A DNA stretch of 64,000 bases from Sipunculus nudus (taxonomy: Eukaryota > Annelida > Sipuncula > Golfingiida > Sipunculidae): positions 68,442,659-68,506,658 of the forward strand of contig CM049313.1 of assembly GCA_026874595.1 (NCBI GenBank), given 5' to 3'. The first letter of the stretch is position 1. Every line of letters begins with the position of its first letter. Below are positions 46,856-58,910 of this stretch, in pieces. Below the pieces are notes generated by a model, which saw only the letters and a list, made by a program, of their open reading frames with translations, ran no database searches and was not told the DNA's origin. The position numbers were made by a program, and so were the translations under genes.

Positions 46856-47541
46856 AGGCCGGCATACACGTTACGACGCGACCCGACTCAACTCAACTGG
46901 ATCAACGGCAGAGGAGGTACATTCAAATCAACAAAAAATGGTGACAAGCTTGTGATATATGAAAGCAAAGCCATTAATACATGTAATTTTATTTATCAGC
47001 ATACATGTATGTATCTATATCTAGCCTTTCAATTCTTCCCATCACATAGCTGAATGATTTTAGTTAATATATTTTAAGTCTATAAAATAGTATTCGATAT
47101 CCTGTGATATACATTATATATTCTAGATCCGTGAACATGGACCACATAGATATTATGCTGCCATTGTATGGTGACATTGACTATACAGATCTATTCATAT
47201 ATAATGCGCGCAAAGTGCTCATGTGATGTAATGTTGTCTTTCTCTGCACCATACGATTTGGCCCAGAAGATCACCTGAACGAGTTAGTCATATGATCAGA
47301 GACGTAGCTGTGATTGGTTGCTGACTGTGCTTCTGAACGACGCGACTCAACTTGACACGATTTTTTCTGACACTGCCAGTAACCAAAAACTGACGCCGAC
47401 TAGTTGCGACTCTGGTTGAGTCGGGTAACCAGAGTCGGGTCGTTTTCGAGCATACACTTTGCGACGCGACTCAACTCAACTCAACGAAACAGTTTTTGAC
47501 CTGTTAGAAGTTGAGTCGGGTCGCAACGTGTATGCCGGCCT
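46856..47541. mobile_element. Harbinger-type non-autonomous element, 686 bp
   Basis: The left end is AGGCCGGCATACACGTTACG followed by ACGCGACCCGACTCAACT. The complement of the right end is AGGCCGGCATACACGTTGCG followed by ACCCGACTCAACTTC. The flanking trinucleotides are TAA (46853-46855) and TGA (47542-47544), consistent with a mutated 3-bp TAA duplication. The termini resemble those of the Harbinger element at 58104 (GCGTACACGTTACGA). The interior holds repeated GACTCAACT motifs and no open frame of interest. It appears inserted in another repeat with GGGGGGTCCAA and GGACCCCCTCTGG flanks. Confidence 0.7.
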
Positions 47542-47639
47542 TGAGGAAAAAACCTGAAAAAAGGTTCCAAGTCAAGAAGGGGGTGTGGGGGGGGGGGTAT
47601 GGGTGGGGGATGGAAGTCCGGATCCCCTGGACCCCCTCT

Positions 47640-48115
47640 GGATTTAACTCTACGTTATATTTTTTTTATTATTTAACAGAAACAAGTTATTAAATGTGCA
47701 TGAGAAAATCATATTCTCACCCCAACCAAAATGGAATGTATAATAAATAACAAAAATATGCTCATTTTTATATTTGTCGCTTTCATGAAATTTAATAGTG
47801 GGCTGAGAAGACTGTATACTGAACCATATGTTTTTTCTAGATTCTTGGTGATTTCAAAACAGGATTATTTGGCATTGAAGCCAAGACGTTTAAATCACCA
47901 ATATTTGCCGAACATATCATTTTAAATATCAGTTTATGTTATAGCTCAAAGAAACAGAACTAAAAAAACGTGCACCGGTATTACCGTTAGTTTATGAAAT
48001 GACTCTAAGGAAAGTTTGTAAAGAGGAAGCATGTGTAATAATGATTACACAAAAAACAGCTGGTTGAAACAGGCACAAAATGATGTTAATTTTACGAAAA
48101 CTTGAGTCCATTTTG
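47640..48115. other. AT-rich sequence, nothing recognised
   Basis: No exon or recurring repeat was recognised. Confidence 0.45.
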
Positions 48116-48460
48116 ACGCTGACATGAAGATCTACTGGTTTAAATAATGCGCCCTCCCAGAAGGCCTTACCTCAATCAGCCCCGGGGCAGCTGCCTCCCA
48201 CTCAAAAGATGAAGATGCTTTTCTTGCGTGAGCACTAACAGAGCCGACCAGGAAAGCTCATTATGACACTGGCAGTGCGCCGACCCTGCTCTTTGCCAAG
48301 TCAATTCTGTCTGCTCCGGAGAAATTGATGAAGTGTGCAGCAACAACAATGCTTGTATTTTTCTCAACACTTTTCTCTCCGATCGCAGTGTTACCGATTA
48401 CCTCAAGCAAGGGACAACATGTTTCAACGTGGCAAAACACGCCGGACCCGCCGCTTGACT
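48116..48460 (-). other. GC-richer block with a strong minus-strand 5' splice site
   Basis: On the minus strand 'GGGGCTGATTGAG/GTAAGG' (boundary near 48172) is a good donor match. The frame leading into it reads KASSSFEWEAAAPGLIE, preceded by a stop about 27 codons upstream. No clear acceptor or start was found between that stop and the donor. It could be the 3' end of a small exon or of a non-coding transcript. Product unknown. Confidence 0.25.
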
Positions 48461-48469
48461 TTTATTAAT

Positions 48470-49680
48470 ACACATGGGTCTTCACACTGAAGATTCTTGG
48501 CATATTTTATTTCCCGTTTTAAAGCGCATCAAATTAAAATGAAATAAACGACCCCCTGAAGAGGGATTACAAGTAGTAATTTAAGAGCCAAAAAGTGAAA
48601 TAAATGGGCAAATCTTATTTTGCGTAAAAACGTTATAATTACAGCGTCGTTTAATGGCGAAATTGAATTTAAGTCGTGATGTTTCCGTGGAGAATGGAAA
48701 AATAACTCGACTCAATGCCTTGAATGAATAAATGATGAAATGTCTTCAGTAAATTAAAATTCGTATTTATAATGACCTCATTACACCAAATGTATCATTT
48801 GAAAAGGGACTAGTGAAATAAAATTCATCAATCAAAGGTAAATGCTATGCTGGTAAGAGTTCACAATTCTAAGAAGACCTGTTTTAATCAGCCATTTGCT
48901 CGTAAACATACGGAAACGTAGAAGAATGAAAATCAAAGCAGTTTACAAAAGACATGTCCATACAGTTGTTGGTTCGTTATCAAAGACAAAGTGGTTCTAG
49001 ATTGAATTTCATGAGTTCCATCAGCCGTATTCAAGACATATTAATTGACAGTGCACAATGAATTTCATGGTTTCGTTCAGGAAGTGAGCTGACAAGATAA
49101 ATTCGTATCCCCATCATCTACTTTAACTAGCACTAGTGTTCTATGATAGAAATTGTTTTTTTATTCATGTATCTTCGATCCAAAGCTTTAGGAGAGAAAC
49201 TGATGCGAGATGCAACATTAGGCGCTGCTTTTCGGCATATTATTTTATTTCCCTGATATTACTGGGAGACAAGAGCGGAGGTCAGCGCAAACCCCCCACC
49301 CCCCACCCCCCAGCGCCCTCTAAATTTGTTTCCCTAGCCTACCAATCGACAATGTTTTTTGCATTACATTACATTTTTTTTTATAATAAACCTTCATTTA
49401 TCAACATGTAATAAATCAAATACCTAAATAATTTTTATAGATACTTGGTATATATTAAAATTTTATTCATATATATATATATATTTAGGAAGAAGAGTGA
49501 CGTCTTTTATATAGACTAGCGTATCTATTATCAGCTCGGACAAGGATAAGGGTAAATTTGTGATATTTGTGGACTTGATAAGTAAATGCCAATCGGAAAA
49601 TGGCTTACATTAAATATCCAACTAAATTGCTCTGTGGACGAAGAACATCTGGCACCTAAAAAGCATGTATTGTTTTACAT
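48470..49680. other. AT-rich sequence, nothing recognised
   Basis: Only a C-rich run near 49290-49312 and a short (TA)n near 49472-49484 stand out. Confidence 0.45.
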
Positions 49681-49681
49681 T

Positions 49682-49915
49682 CTATAGCCTACACCTTGTA
49701 GACAAATAACCATACCAGCAGCCTAGGTAAATCCAATTTCCAAGCACTACATCTAGATTGATGACCATGTCGCAGTTGGAATCCGGAGTGGAAGCTTTAA
49801 TATTGCTGGTCATATCCAGAAAAAAACAGCCTTTGGGGCGGCTTACTGAGTAGGGAAGGTTCATATTGTTTCCTGGCGGATTGAGAATGCAGTGGTTCAC
49901 GGAAGCCTCAGGCAT
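49682..49915 (-). other. 77-codon open frame of uncertain status
   Basis: The frame starts MPEASVNHCILNPPGNN and contains 'RPKGCFFLDMTSNIKAS' and 'DMVINLDVVLGNWIYLG'. Six cysteines and four Trp/Tyr-rich patches give it a protein-like composition, and its GC content is slightly higher than its flanks. I do not recognise it. It may be a fragment of an old gene or of a transposon protein, or chance. Confidence 0.2.
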
Positions 49916-49919
49916 TGAG

Positions 49920-52900
49920 CCAGCTATGAGAATTTAAAAGCCGTGTGTTCCTAAGCCAAGACTGAAGGCGCTAACTCAGAGGGAATTGATCTAGAGGAAG
50001 CATTTAGAGAAGGCCAAAGGTGACAGGCGCCACTATGTTGAGTTCTTAGCAGATGCCAAAGGGGCTATCAACCGAAATAACCTATTTCCCATGTCTGCAC
50101 CTTTAACTCTATACATGAAAGAGTGATATAGCCCGTTTTACTTTCCCTGTCCACCTGAACTCTCAATATTATCTCCAGGTAAGAGAAACAAAACAAAAAC
50201 TATACATCAGTTGCAGGAAGAGGTAAATGTATAATATTTGGTACCAAACCTGTTTATATTATAAATATTCAATTCACGGTCTGGTTGACATGGCTCAAAT
50301 CAATCCGTGGTTCATTGCGTTCTTAACAAGCGACCATTGTTTATCCTCCTTGGGTATAAATATGAGGAAACATGACGTTATAGTGAACTCGTGCACGAGG
50401 AATATACAAGCCCCACTGTAGACAGGGGTCGATAGCTCTTGATCATTGGTCCCCTGATTATATTTGTTTCTATTATGCGTCACGTCTAGTATGGCGTCAT
50501 TACTGTTCTCTGCTATGTCCCTTTCGTAGATTGTCGGCAAGATGTCGCTTGATTAATTAGTCTACATTTTACAACATGTCAAGCCCCACTTACGGCTGTC
50601 CATGTAACTCGTTACATGCTCAAACAGCCTCAATTAAATAAGGATTTATCTAAATTACAGATTGTGTTATTAAGCCGTCACATCCCGGGCAGCTTTCTCG
50701 GAAATTATTAAAAATCATCATAAAAAGCAAATGGGCACAAGCTAGTTGAGCAGATTAAAACTTGGATATCATATAGACTCTCGTGGTTTACCAATTAAAA
50801 TAGCTGAGACACTAATTACCTAAGCCAAGCGGCTTTTGGCGGTGTTTCATGTTTGTCTGCCTGTTAGTAACATAGCTCCAAAAATTATAAACGGATTTTA
50901 AGGTATTTACAGGATAGCTCGGCAATGATACAAGGAACAATTGATTAAACTTTGATGTTGACCGGGAATTGTTGTCCTGCATCTCTGAACAATGCCATGA
51001 GAGGGCAATGAATTGCCTTTGTGAAGGTCTGCTCTCTCTGAGAGCAAATACTAGTTTGACAAAAACATTATTTTACCCTGGGAAATGATATTCCTCCTAT
51101 ACACGCACACACGCACTCTCACACAAACATAGACTCGTGGTTATGTTAGTTTGCTTTTATTCACATACGATACATGCTTATTTTAACCCGTGAAATTATT
51201 GATATGTATTGCAATGATAACCTGAGGATAACACAGCTGCTAACGCACAGGCATATACACACAGGTACGTCATTTTAGTTGTATGGACACATTGGTAAAA
51301 TGTGATAGTGCTTAAGCTTAATTAGAAGTAACGCACACGCACTCACAAACATTCATTCTGTGATTGACTAGGGAGGTTAAAATTTCGCGATTTATATATG
51401 TTCAGTTCGATCTCACCAAAGAGTAAACTAAACATCGGAATATATATTTTTTTATGATATAAATTTTCTTGTAAAATCTTCACAATTTGAGGAATTCTGG
51501 TCCATTACTGGCAGATAATGTAAAAGACCTGTATTAACCTTTCAGTAGCATTGACATCCGCTTTAAGGGACATGTTAGCATAGCTTAGCTACGCAGCATC
51601 TGTCAAACAATAATTTGGTCGCACATTCCGAACTCCTTCATAACCACCGGTTTGTCTTATATTAAGAATATCAAAGAAATTATTCTGTTTAAGATTTGAA
51701 CTTCTAATAAGAAACATGAACCAATTAGCTGAAGACAGTGCTTTAAAAATAATCTTGCATATCCAATTAATTTGATCGGTTAATGCAATCAGATTTCTTC
51801 AACAGTGTACGCAATCTCTATTTGTACAGACTAATTACACCAGGAACGTTATAAAACGTTCGAAAACCTTATCGGTTTGCCAAAAAAATGAGAATACATT
51901 TTAATATAGATATTTGATTAGGACAGAGTTGCCGGGAAATTTCATCTTCTGTGACATTTACTTGACCGAACGATTTTTATATATACGACTTGAATATTTA
52001 AATAAATGGCAGGCCATTGGCTTTTCATATTAATTGATCTACTTAGACTTTTTGATAGCTTAATCAATTACACGGATTCATGTAAATTTAAGCTATATAA
52101 TTTCCACAGCATACTGGGAAAAAACTTATGACAATGTGCCAAATACTGCTTCTGCACTTTTGGTATTTCTGCTTAGGAAATCACACAAAAGGACCAAAAA
52201 TAACAAAGTAAGCAAACAGTCCGCATGATGCATATATTCTTTTAATTCTCCTCAGATTATTAAGTGAACATGGCGTATATTTTTTCGCCTTCAGTTTCCG
52301 CTGAATTTTTCAACATATTATTAATGTGATTAGTTATTATATTACTCTCATGCCATAATCTTAAATTCTTGTTCACTATCAATCCCTGTTTCACTGTGTG
52401 ATACGATGAAAGGAACATATGAATAAACCATTCCTTCCTTTGAATGATCTGTCACTTCCAGAGAATTCCATTTTCTTTTCATCGTACTCCTTGACCTTTG
52501 TGAAGTCTTTATGAAACCTTATATCTTCTGTTCTATGTTAGTATAACTCTAGAGAAACAATTGTACTGTCTTTAATCACTGCTTAATGAATTAGTACAAA
52601 TATACAGCTATTTTCTTTTTAATACGCGCATCAGTTATTTGTTAATTTTCAGGACAATCATATATTTTCTGTTCCTATAATTGAAACACTGTCCGTGTGA
52701 GGTTAGGCGAACCTATTTCGGCATATCATAATGCACGTTGACCTAGAAAACAATGGCATCATGCATGACGTGGTATGTGACTTCACTGTCATTAATGACA
52801 TCATGCACTGAGATGGTCAGGTGGTTTCATAATGACGTAATCAGTGCGCTTCACTCATTTGGAAAAGCTGTTAACAGAGGTGATAAGAGGAGTTACGTTA

Positions 52901-53185
52901 CTGTCCCATGATAGTTATAAGAAGACAAGTTAATATTATTATTATTATTATTCAACCTTTTTCATCCGATTTCATTCATATTTACACAGTATGTACCCAA
53001 CCATGGTCCAATTAATTTGACCCAGTTTTAGTTTCAAGGTCACAGGGGTAAAAAAAAATCCGATTTTTTTCAAGATTTTCTATGTATATTTCTTCGAAAC
53101 TTTAAGAGGAAAAGACCATTGGATAAAAAATTGCCTTGGATAGGTTGAGAGAGTAACAATGGACTTACTTTGTACACAACTGATA
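49920..53185. other. Unassigned sequence
   Basis: No supported exon. A short (ATT)n run lies near 52934-52951. It is followed by 'TTTCAAGGTCACAGGGGTAA', which may be the edge of a further dispersed repeat. Confidence 0.45.
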
Positions 53186-53189
53186 TTCA

Positions 53190-53215
53190 ATATATATATA
53201 TATATATATATATAT
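53190..53215. repeat. (TA)n microsatellite
   Basis: Short perfect TA tract. Confidence 0.9.
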
Positions 53216-53219
53216 TCTA

Positions 53220-55215
53220 TAAGTATCCAAATGAAATCCAATGAAAACAATATCGGTGCTGCCTATTGGGGTATAGTAATTACTCAAAGTTTCTCAATGA
53301 TTTCACGTGTAATTGATGTAATTGCAAGTTTTTCACCAACGATTTTCTTAATACATTAAAAAAAACTTGCTTTTTAAAAAATATGTTTTCTATTGAACTC
53401 CTTCATCATGCACATACACCAATACCAGTAATACAACATATGATGTATATCAACTCTTGTTGATATATATAACTACGGTAACTTGGAAACTATTGTTCCA
53501 ATACTGTAACGTCTTCCGAGATTCTTTATTTTTTTCCCATTTCGGAGGTTTTTGGTATAATCAAAGGTCAATTTTGCACACAAGGGATAAGTTGACTTTG
53601 ATCGGAAACCAAGTAAAAATTATTTCTCTCACGTTTCCCTTAAATTGCGCAAAATGGACGGGAAAAAAGACCTTGTGACCCAGTGATATTTATACATTCA
53701 GGCTCATGCGAAACCTAGTCTTTTGCGAAAGCAACATTTCAGGTTCAATTAATCAGTCTTTTTGGGTTTTTTTATTTTCTTTCCTATTACTTTTCTTCCC
53801 TACATATCGAATCCCCCGCTAATGGATTACACGGGCGGCCCTAAAGGAGAGTGGTTTGTGCGAAATCCGATCTGATTAGGGAGCGTGGCGCATCATTAAA
53901 CATATATTGCAGTGACAAATTATTTTGGAGAAAACCCATGTATCGTAATGATAAATTGTTCACGTCAGTATGGGAAAGATTGGATGACCGAGGAGGGATA
54001 TTGTGCCGGATTATCATCAAATCTGAAGAAAACCCTCCGCCGCAACTAGCAATAGTGAGATGATCAATAGCAACCTTCATGGTAACCAGACTGGTATGAT
54101 GGGGAGACATCTATTTATATAACCGCCGTTGGTTTTGGTCTCCAAAATTATTTATTGATACCACTTCTTATTAATAGCCTCGAAATTTCCGTCCAATTTT
54201 GTCAGCTATGAGACATGTTTCTTTCCCCCCAAAACTTTATTTCGGTTTATATTTAGATCTTGAGCTGGTAAGAGAACTGCAGTGAAATAAACTAACAAAT
54301 GCTCCATGTCACGTGATTATTGCCAATATTAGTATAATTATATATAAAATGCAGCTTGCCCTTGTTTCTTCAATAAAACCAAAGCAAAAATATTGATTGG
54401 AATAAATGGAATTATTTTTTATTAAAATGACAAAATATTTTTCGCTGGATTCTCACATTTCAATATGCCCGTTTTATACACCTTTCTTCGCGCGAAATAA
54501 GAACGTGATTTACATATAAACAGAACATAGTAGTAACAGGACTCATTGTGACATATCATACTGAGATAGGGTTCCAGGAAAATTATTATTCCCTGTAATT
54601 AATTTTAATTTCATAAATTAAAGCCAAAAAGCATTCAGACACCGCACCCTATAGCTCCTTTAGCATTCTGAATCACCAGATCGTCGGCATGTGGTACCTC
54701 AGTGAAATAAATACATTAAATGTGTGCAGAAATGTGTGTTACGATCCACAAACTTGATGGCTCAGTCACAGGTCAGCTCTGTCTACCAGAACAGCGTAAA
54801 CTTTAACCACCAATCATGAAACGCCTAAACATTATTTTTATAACTTCTTAAGTACGATCGGTAAAAGACAAACACACAAACCAATGGCGGCAAAACCATA
54901 ACTTCCTTAAAGAGATGAAAAAATGCGCATAGCTATTTCCTTAGTTAGATCACCAGTGCTTGTATGTGCAAAGTGGGTGTCTTTAAAGCTTACAGAAACA
55001 TTTTAATTTTGTATCATCAAATAAGGCAATCAACATTGATAAATGAAACATACCCGGGGACAATGGCTGACAGAATGAGCTACGCTGATACAGTTTTCTG
55101 CAAAACGACATCTTATTCTAACCAGTGGTAGAGCAAGACGTGTTCCCTGCAACGTTTTCGATTGCTCTACGCCGTAGGGGCTTTTCATCAAATTGATTTA
55201 TTTATTTCATTTTTT
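53220..55215. other. Unassigned sequence
   Basis: No supported exon or recurring repeat. Confidence 0.45.
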
Positions 55216-55218
55216 TAG

Positions 55219-55500
55219 GAACGGACAATGCATATCTGTCAGGAGCAAGACGGAGAGTTGCGGAGATGGAATGGGTTCGAGGGTGGTGCCATCGGGGCTA
55301 AGCCCATTATTCACCAAGTAGACGCCGTGAGGTGGGCTGCACTGTTCGCCGGGTATTATTTATCACACTTAGTCACTAAACACTCTGCACGTGTTTACCA
55401 CTCTGTGCGGTTCACTTCAGCCGCCCTGGAGCTAGGCTTATCTGGGGGCAACACATGTAGTCAGGCCAAGCCAAAACATGTTGTCTGTCACAATAAATGA
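55219..55500 (+). other. Candidate terminal exon (90-codon frame, AATAAA)
   Basis: A polypyrimidine tract ending TTTTTTTAG at 55218 precedes a GC-richer block. Its frame from ATG 55228 encodes 90 residues beginning MHICQEQDGELRRWNGFEGG. It includes 'DAVRWAALFAGYYLSHL' and ends HVVCHNK. The stop TGA (55498-55500) directly follows AATAAA (55492-55497), with a T-rich element about 15 bp downstream, as at a 3' end. The frame is unrecognised. The structure could equally be the last exon of a long non-coding RNA. Confidence 0.35.
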
Positions 55501-55504
55501 AAAA

Positions 55505-55960
55505 GTGATCATGTTTTTATTTCCTATATTTTGATTCTAGCTTTCACGCCATAAAACATTTTGAGCAGCTTATATTTGCTTTTTTATATGCTTTAATTAT
55601 ATTTATATATTTATATTTACAATGTATATTTATAATTTCTTTATTCGTTATACCCAAGTTATATAAAGATAAATTTAGGCCAGAGGATGAAAACTTTCAT
55701 GGTGGCCGTAAGGTTAATAAGTTACATTTTTTATAACAATTCAATTTAAACAAAATATTGTTAATTTGGCTTCCATAATTTGATATTTCTTATCTTTTCT
55801 AGTCAGTCTCAAAGAATTGATATTAATTTCTAATGATAATATAATTTTATTGTGAATAAGTGATAAAGTAATTAATGTTAAAAATAGAAGTGAATTCGTT
55901 TAGAAATTTGAGTATTACTTAGCATCGCTGCATGTTAAAGGCCTTCTATAAAACTGTATT
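55505..55960. other. AT-rich sequence, nothing recognised
   Basis: No exon or recurring repeat was recognised. Confidence 0.5.
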
Positions 55961-55984
55961 TCGTAAATTTTCTTAAAACGAACT

Positions 55985-56250
55985 TAAGAATCACAGAGAC
56001 CGTGGAGGTCCATAAAAATCTTCTTGGAAATCTTAAATAAGGTCATGGTAACCTATATTTTGCAAACTACAGGCTAAAAACATAGTTATGAGCACCCAGT
56101 CGGTCGGATGGGGCAACAATTGTATCCGATTTAATTGCTACAGTTGAATGGGGATATCACCTACAAAATGTGGCCTTTAAATGAAAAAATTCGTTTGGAA
56201 TGTCTTCCTAATCAGTTGAGCGTCATGACCAATGGGTCACTTGTTTTTTT
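55985..56250 (+). repeat. GTCCG-head repeat, 5'-truncated copy
   Basis: One partial monomer ('GTCATGGTAACCTATATTTTGC', 'AACAATTGTATCCG') is followed by the family tail: 'CAGTTGAGCGTCATGACC', then 'AATGGGTCACTTGTTTTTT'. Confidence 0.7.
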
Positions 56251-56254
56251 TACG

Positions 56255-56880
56255 ATGTCAATAGGAAGTTTGTATTTCATTTTGATCAGACCTCCGTGTT
56301 TTAATTTATTGTCTAATTATGCCTGGTATTAAAAGAACAAAGTTTTCAGTGAATATAATCGAATATGATCCTACCTTTTAATTTTTATATTTTCTTCCTT
56401 TCAGTTCTTTCAATCTAAACCTATACATCAATACTACATATTTGTATGACAATAATCCATTCTGACCATTCGTTTTTGTTAATAAATATTACCAACCGCA
56501 GATATTAATAAAATTAAAATAAAAAGGGATCATACTGACATAAGATCAGCTTACATATTTGTAATGTAGTCTTGTCTTCATGGTATAGTCAAAACATAGA
56601 TCGGGGATATAATGCCAGTGGTAGTGAGTCTTCTTTTTCTTAAATAATACATATTCCACCGATGAAAAATGGAGTGCTTGACAGGTTCCAAACAGATGGG
56701 TCCCAGAGCACGCCAAGTTCCTGACATAAAATCAGGACTCAAATACAAATCGAGGTACAAAATATTACATTTTCCACTAAAAATACGTTTTAGCTGAAGA
56801 GACTAGAGATGGATGTGGTGTCTCAAAAAGTATTAGACAGTCGAGTCACAGGCCAATTGATTATGTTTAATATGTACACA
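56255..56880. other. AT-rich sequence, nothing recognised
   Basis: No exon or recurring repeat was recognised. Confidence 0.45.
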
Positions 56881-56883
56881 ACA

Positions 56884-57198
56884 TCACCACCTCAGGCGCG
56901 GTATTTTATGCAAGGGTTCCTGTAACATATCATTTATTTCATATTCTGACTGAGCTTTATCTTCTGCTTGAGTGGCTCTACTCAATTCACCCAATAAGCT
57001 GACATGAAGATAATGACAGCAGCTAGGTGGGCCGAGGGAAAGATATGACTGCCAGTTTTCATCGTCTTGACTTTTATCATCTGGTTTCATCCGGCTGGGG
57101 GGCAATGCCGAATGAATACGAGGCCCGCACGTCATAGTCCCCGCCAAAACTGTCACATCTTTCCCGGATACCGTCTTCCAGACGCATAAAGATGCTTC
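56884..57198 (-). CDS. Candidate exon, 104 codons, unrecognised product
   Basis: On the minus strand 'CAGCTCTTACAG' ends at 57199 and could be a 3' splice site. From 57198 the phase-0 frame stays open for 104 codons to a TGA-like stop at 56884-56886, with an internal ATG at 57156. The translation starts EASLCVWKTVSGKDV. It includes 'LAGTMTCGPRIHSALPPSR', an acidic linker (KPDDKSQDDENW), 'SYLSLGPPSCCHYLHVSLLG' and a C-terminal 'LQEPLHKIPRLRW'. Composition is protein-like and richer in GC than the flanks. I do not recognise the family. A weak donor (CCTGAG/GTGGTG) near the end leaves open that it is internal. No upstream exon was found. Confidence 0.35.
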   Translation of the reverse strand, partial: EASLCVWKTVSGKDVTVLAGTMTCGPRIHSALPPSRMKPDDKSQDDENWQSYLSLGPPSCCHYLHVSLLGELSRATQAEDKAQSEYEINDMLQEPLHKIPRLRW

Positions 57199-57199
57199 C

Positions 57200-57716
57200 T
57201 GTAAGAGCTGTGTTGCTTTCTTAACCTCAGAAGTGAATTATAAATATTTCAGCAGATACTTGCTGTTATTATGTTATTTTGAGTTATTTTACTCTTCTTT
57301 GCCTAGAGGAGAATTATAAGTAGTCTAGCAACCGAAACTGAACTAACAATTTGACAACCAGTGATGGTTTGTATACAATATGTATGATAAACAATTGTCT
57401 CAAGCATTATCTTTATCTTCCTGATATTTCATATTTTTTATATAATAAATCTCAATAACGCTATAATTATACATGCCAATTATGTACGTGAATGTTTTAC
57501 TAAAAGAGGATATCTGGATACCCTTGGTGTTTCCTCCCTAATATGATGAATAAATTGTGCCCCGTGCACGCACTGCATGTACAGTTCCCTCAAAAGGCAC
57601 TTAATTATCTCAGAGAACATGTGCATGTTATTACATAACAGAATAATGCCTATATCCATATAAAAATATTTCATGCACATCCAATCGTAGATAACCTTAA
57701 TTTTATGTGCTATACA
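57200..57716. other. AT-rich sequence, nothing recognised
   Basis: A 98-codon minus-strand frame (57480-57776) has no motif. Confidence 0.4.
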
Positions 57717-58103
57717 TCTTAAGCCTATGTCACATAATTGCACATATACGACACATAAACGACAGGCCTGCGACAAAAATTGTGGAAAGTCGTACGAACG
57801 TCGTATGAAATTCGGGTGAAAGAAACCGTCGAAGAACCTTGTCGTAAAATTCTGAACATGTTCATTATTTTTTTCAGCGTCGTAGGAAGTGGATTGGTCG
57901 GGCAGATCTCGTAGGTCTGTCGTACGATGCCTTACGACCGTGTTACGATAAACCTACGACATTCGTACGATTTATTTTGGTTATCTGAGGCCCTTCGCAT
58001 CGTAGGGCTTTCCAATGACAGTCCAACTTTTTCCGCTCGATCTACCTATTACTGTCCTACGAATTACCTGTCTTTGACTGCCGTGGGTTTGTCTTAAGCC
58101 TAA

Positions 58104-58910
58104 AGCCCAGCGTACACGTTACGAAATTTAGGTACAATCTAATACGATAGGATTTCGTAATACCCTATCTTAATTTCGTATCGTATATATTCACGAATCG
58201 TATCGTATTTCCCCGTACATTATACGAATTTCTAGTGCGAAAAATATGTGATATCTACCACATCAACAAAATACTAGGTCATCAACATGGCTGCTCATGA
58301 TAACACAATTGGTGTGAAGACGTACCAGAAAAAAATAGCATAATGTGCTGTTGGTATAATCATTACAAGGCGACAGCGCAGAAGATCTGCAGAGTGCAGA
58401 AAAAGGAGGCTCCGGGTGCGTCCTTGGCCGATGAGAAGGAGTATTCAAGAAGCCTATGAGCAGCTTATGCGTGAACTGGGAGGATATACCTGGCTACCAA
58501 TCATTCCAGCAAATACACCCACAATTTTTCAAAGAGCGGTTGGAAAAAGTGGCACCCTTGATAAGTCGGAGGCACACCTGTCGAGATTTGATCCCTCTTT
58601 GAATACGGCAAGCATTGACATTATATTAGGTTTCTAGCAACAGGTTAGTATATCTTCCTACCGTAATTCAACAGACACTATACGAAATCGAGATACGAAA
58701 GCTTACGATAGGAAGTTGAAGAGTAACGATACGAAAATTTCGAACATGCTAAACAAATATAATACGATACGAAACCAAGATCTCGGAATTTTTCGTATCG
58801 TAAGATCGTATTTTTAACATACACACTACGATAAGAAGACAAGAAGCCAGAATTTCGTGTCGTATCCTGCTTCCTATCTCATCGTATTCAAATTTCGTGT
58901 GTGCAGGGCT
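58104..58910 (+). mobile_element. PIF/Harbinger element, 807 bp, internally deleted
   Basis: The left end is AGCCCAGCGTACACGTTACG. The complement of the right end is AGCCCTGCACACACGAAATT. The flanks are TAA on both sides (58101-58103, 58911-58913), the 3-bp duplication typical of PIF/Harbinger. Subterminal 'TACGATACGAAA'-type repeats lie on both arms. The interior carries a frameshifted transposase fragment. Most of the catalytic domain is absent. Confidence 0.8.
58371..58645 (+). pseudogene. Frameshifted PIF/Harbinger transposase N-terminal fragment
   Basis: One frame reads RKRRLRVRPWPMRRSIQEAY and then EQLMREL, typical of the N-terminal region of animal Harbinger nucleases (VRPW, YxxLxxEL). 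After a frameshift near 58470 the next frame reads EDIPGYQSFQQIHPQFF, then KERLEKVAPLISRR, matching the following family segment (ED..GY.NF.R..P..F..LL..V.P.I). A third frame contributes RFLATG at 58628-58645. The three segments are in the family order, so this is a decayed transposase and not a functional gene. Confidence 0.75.
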
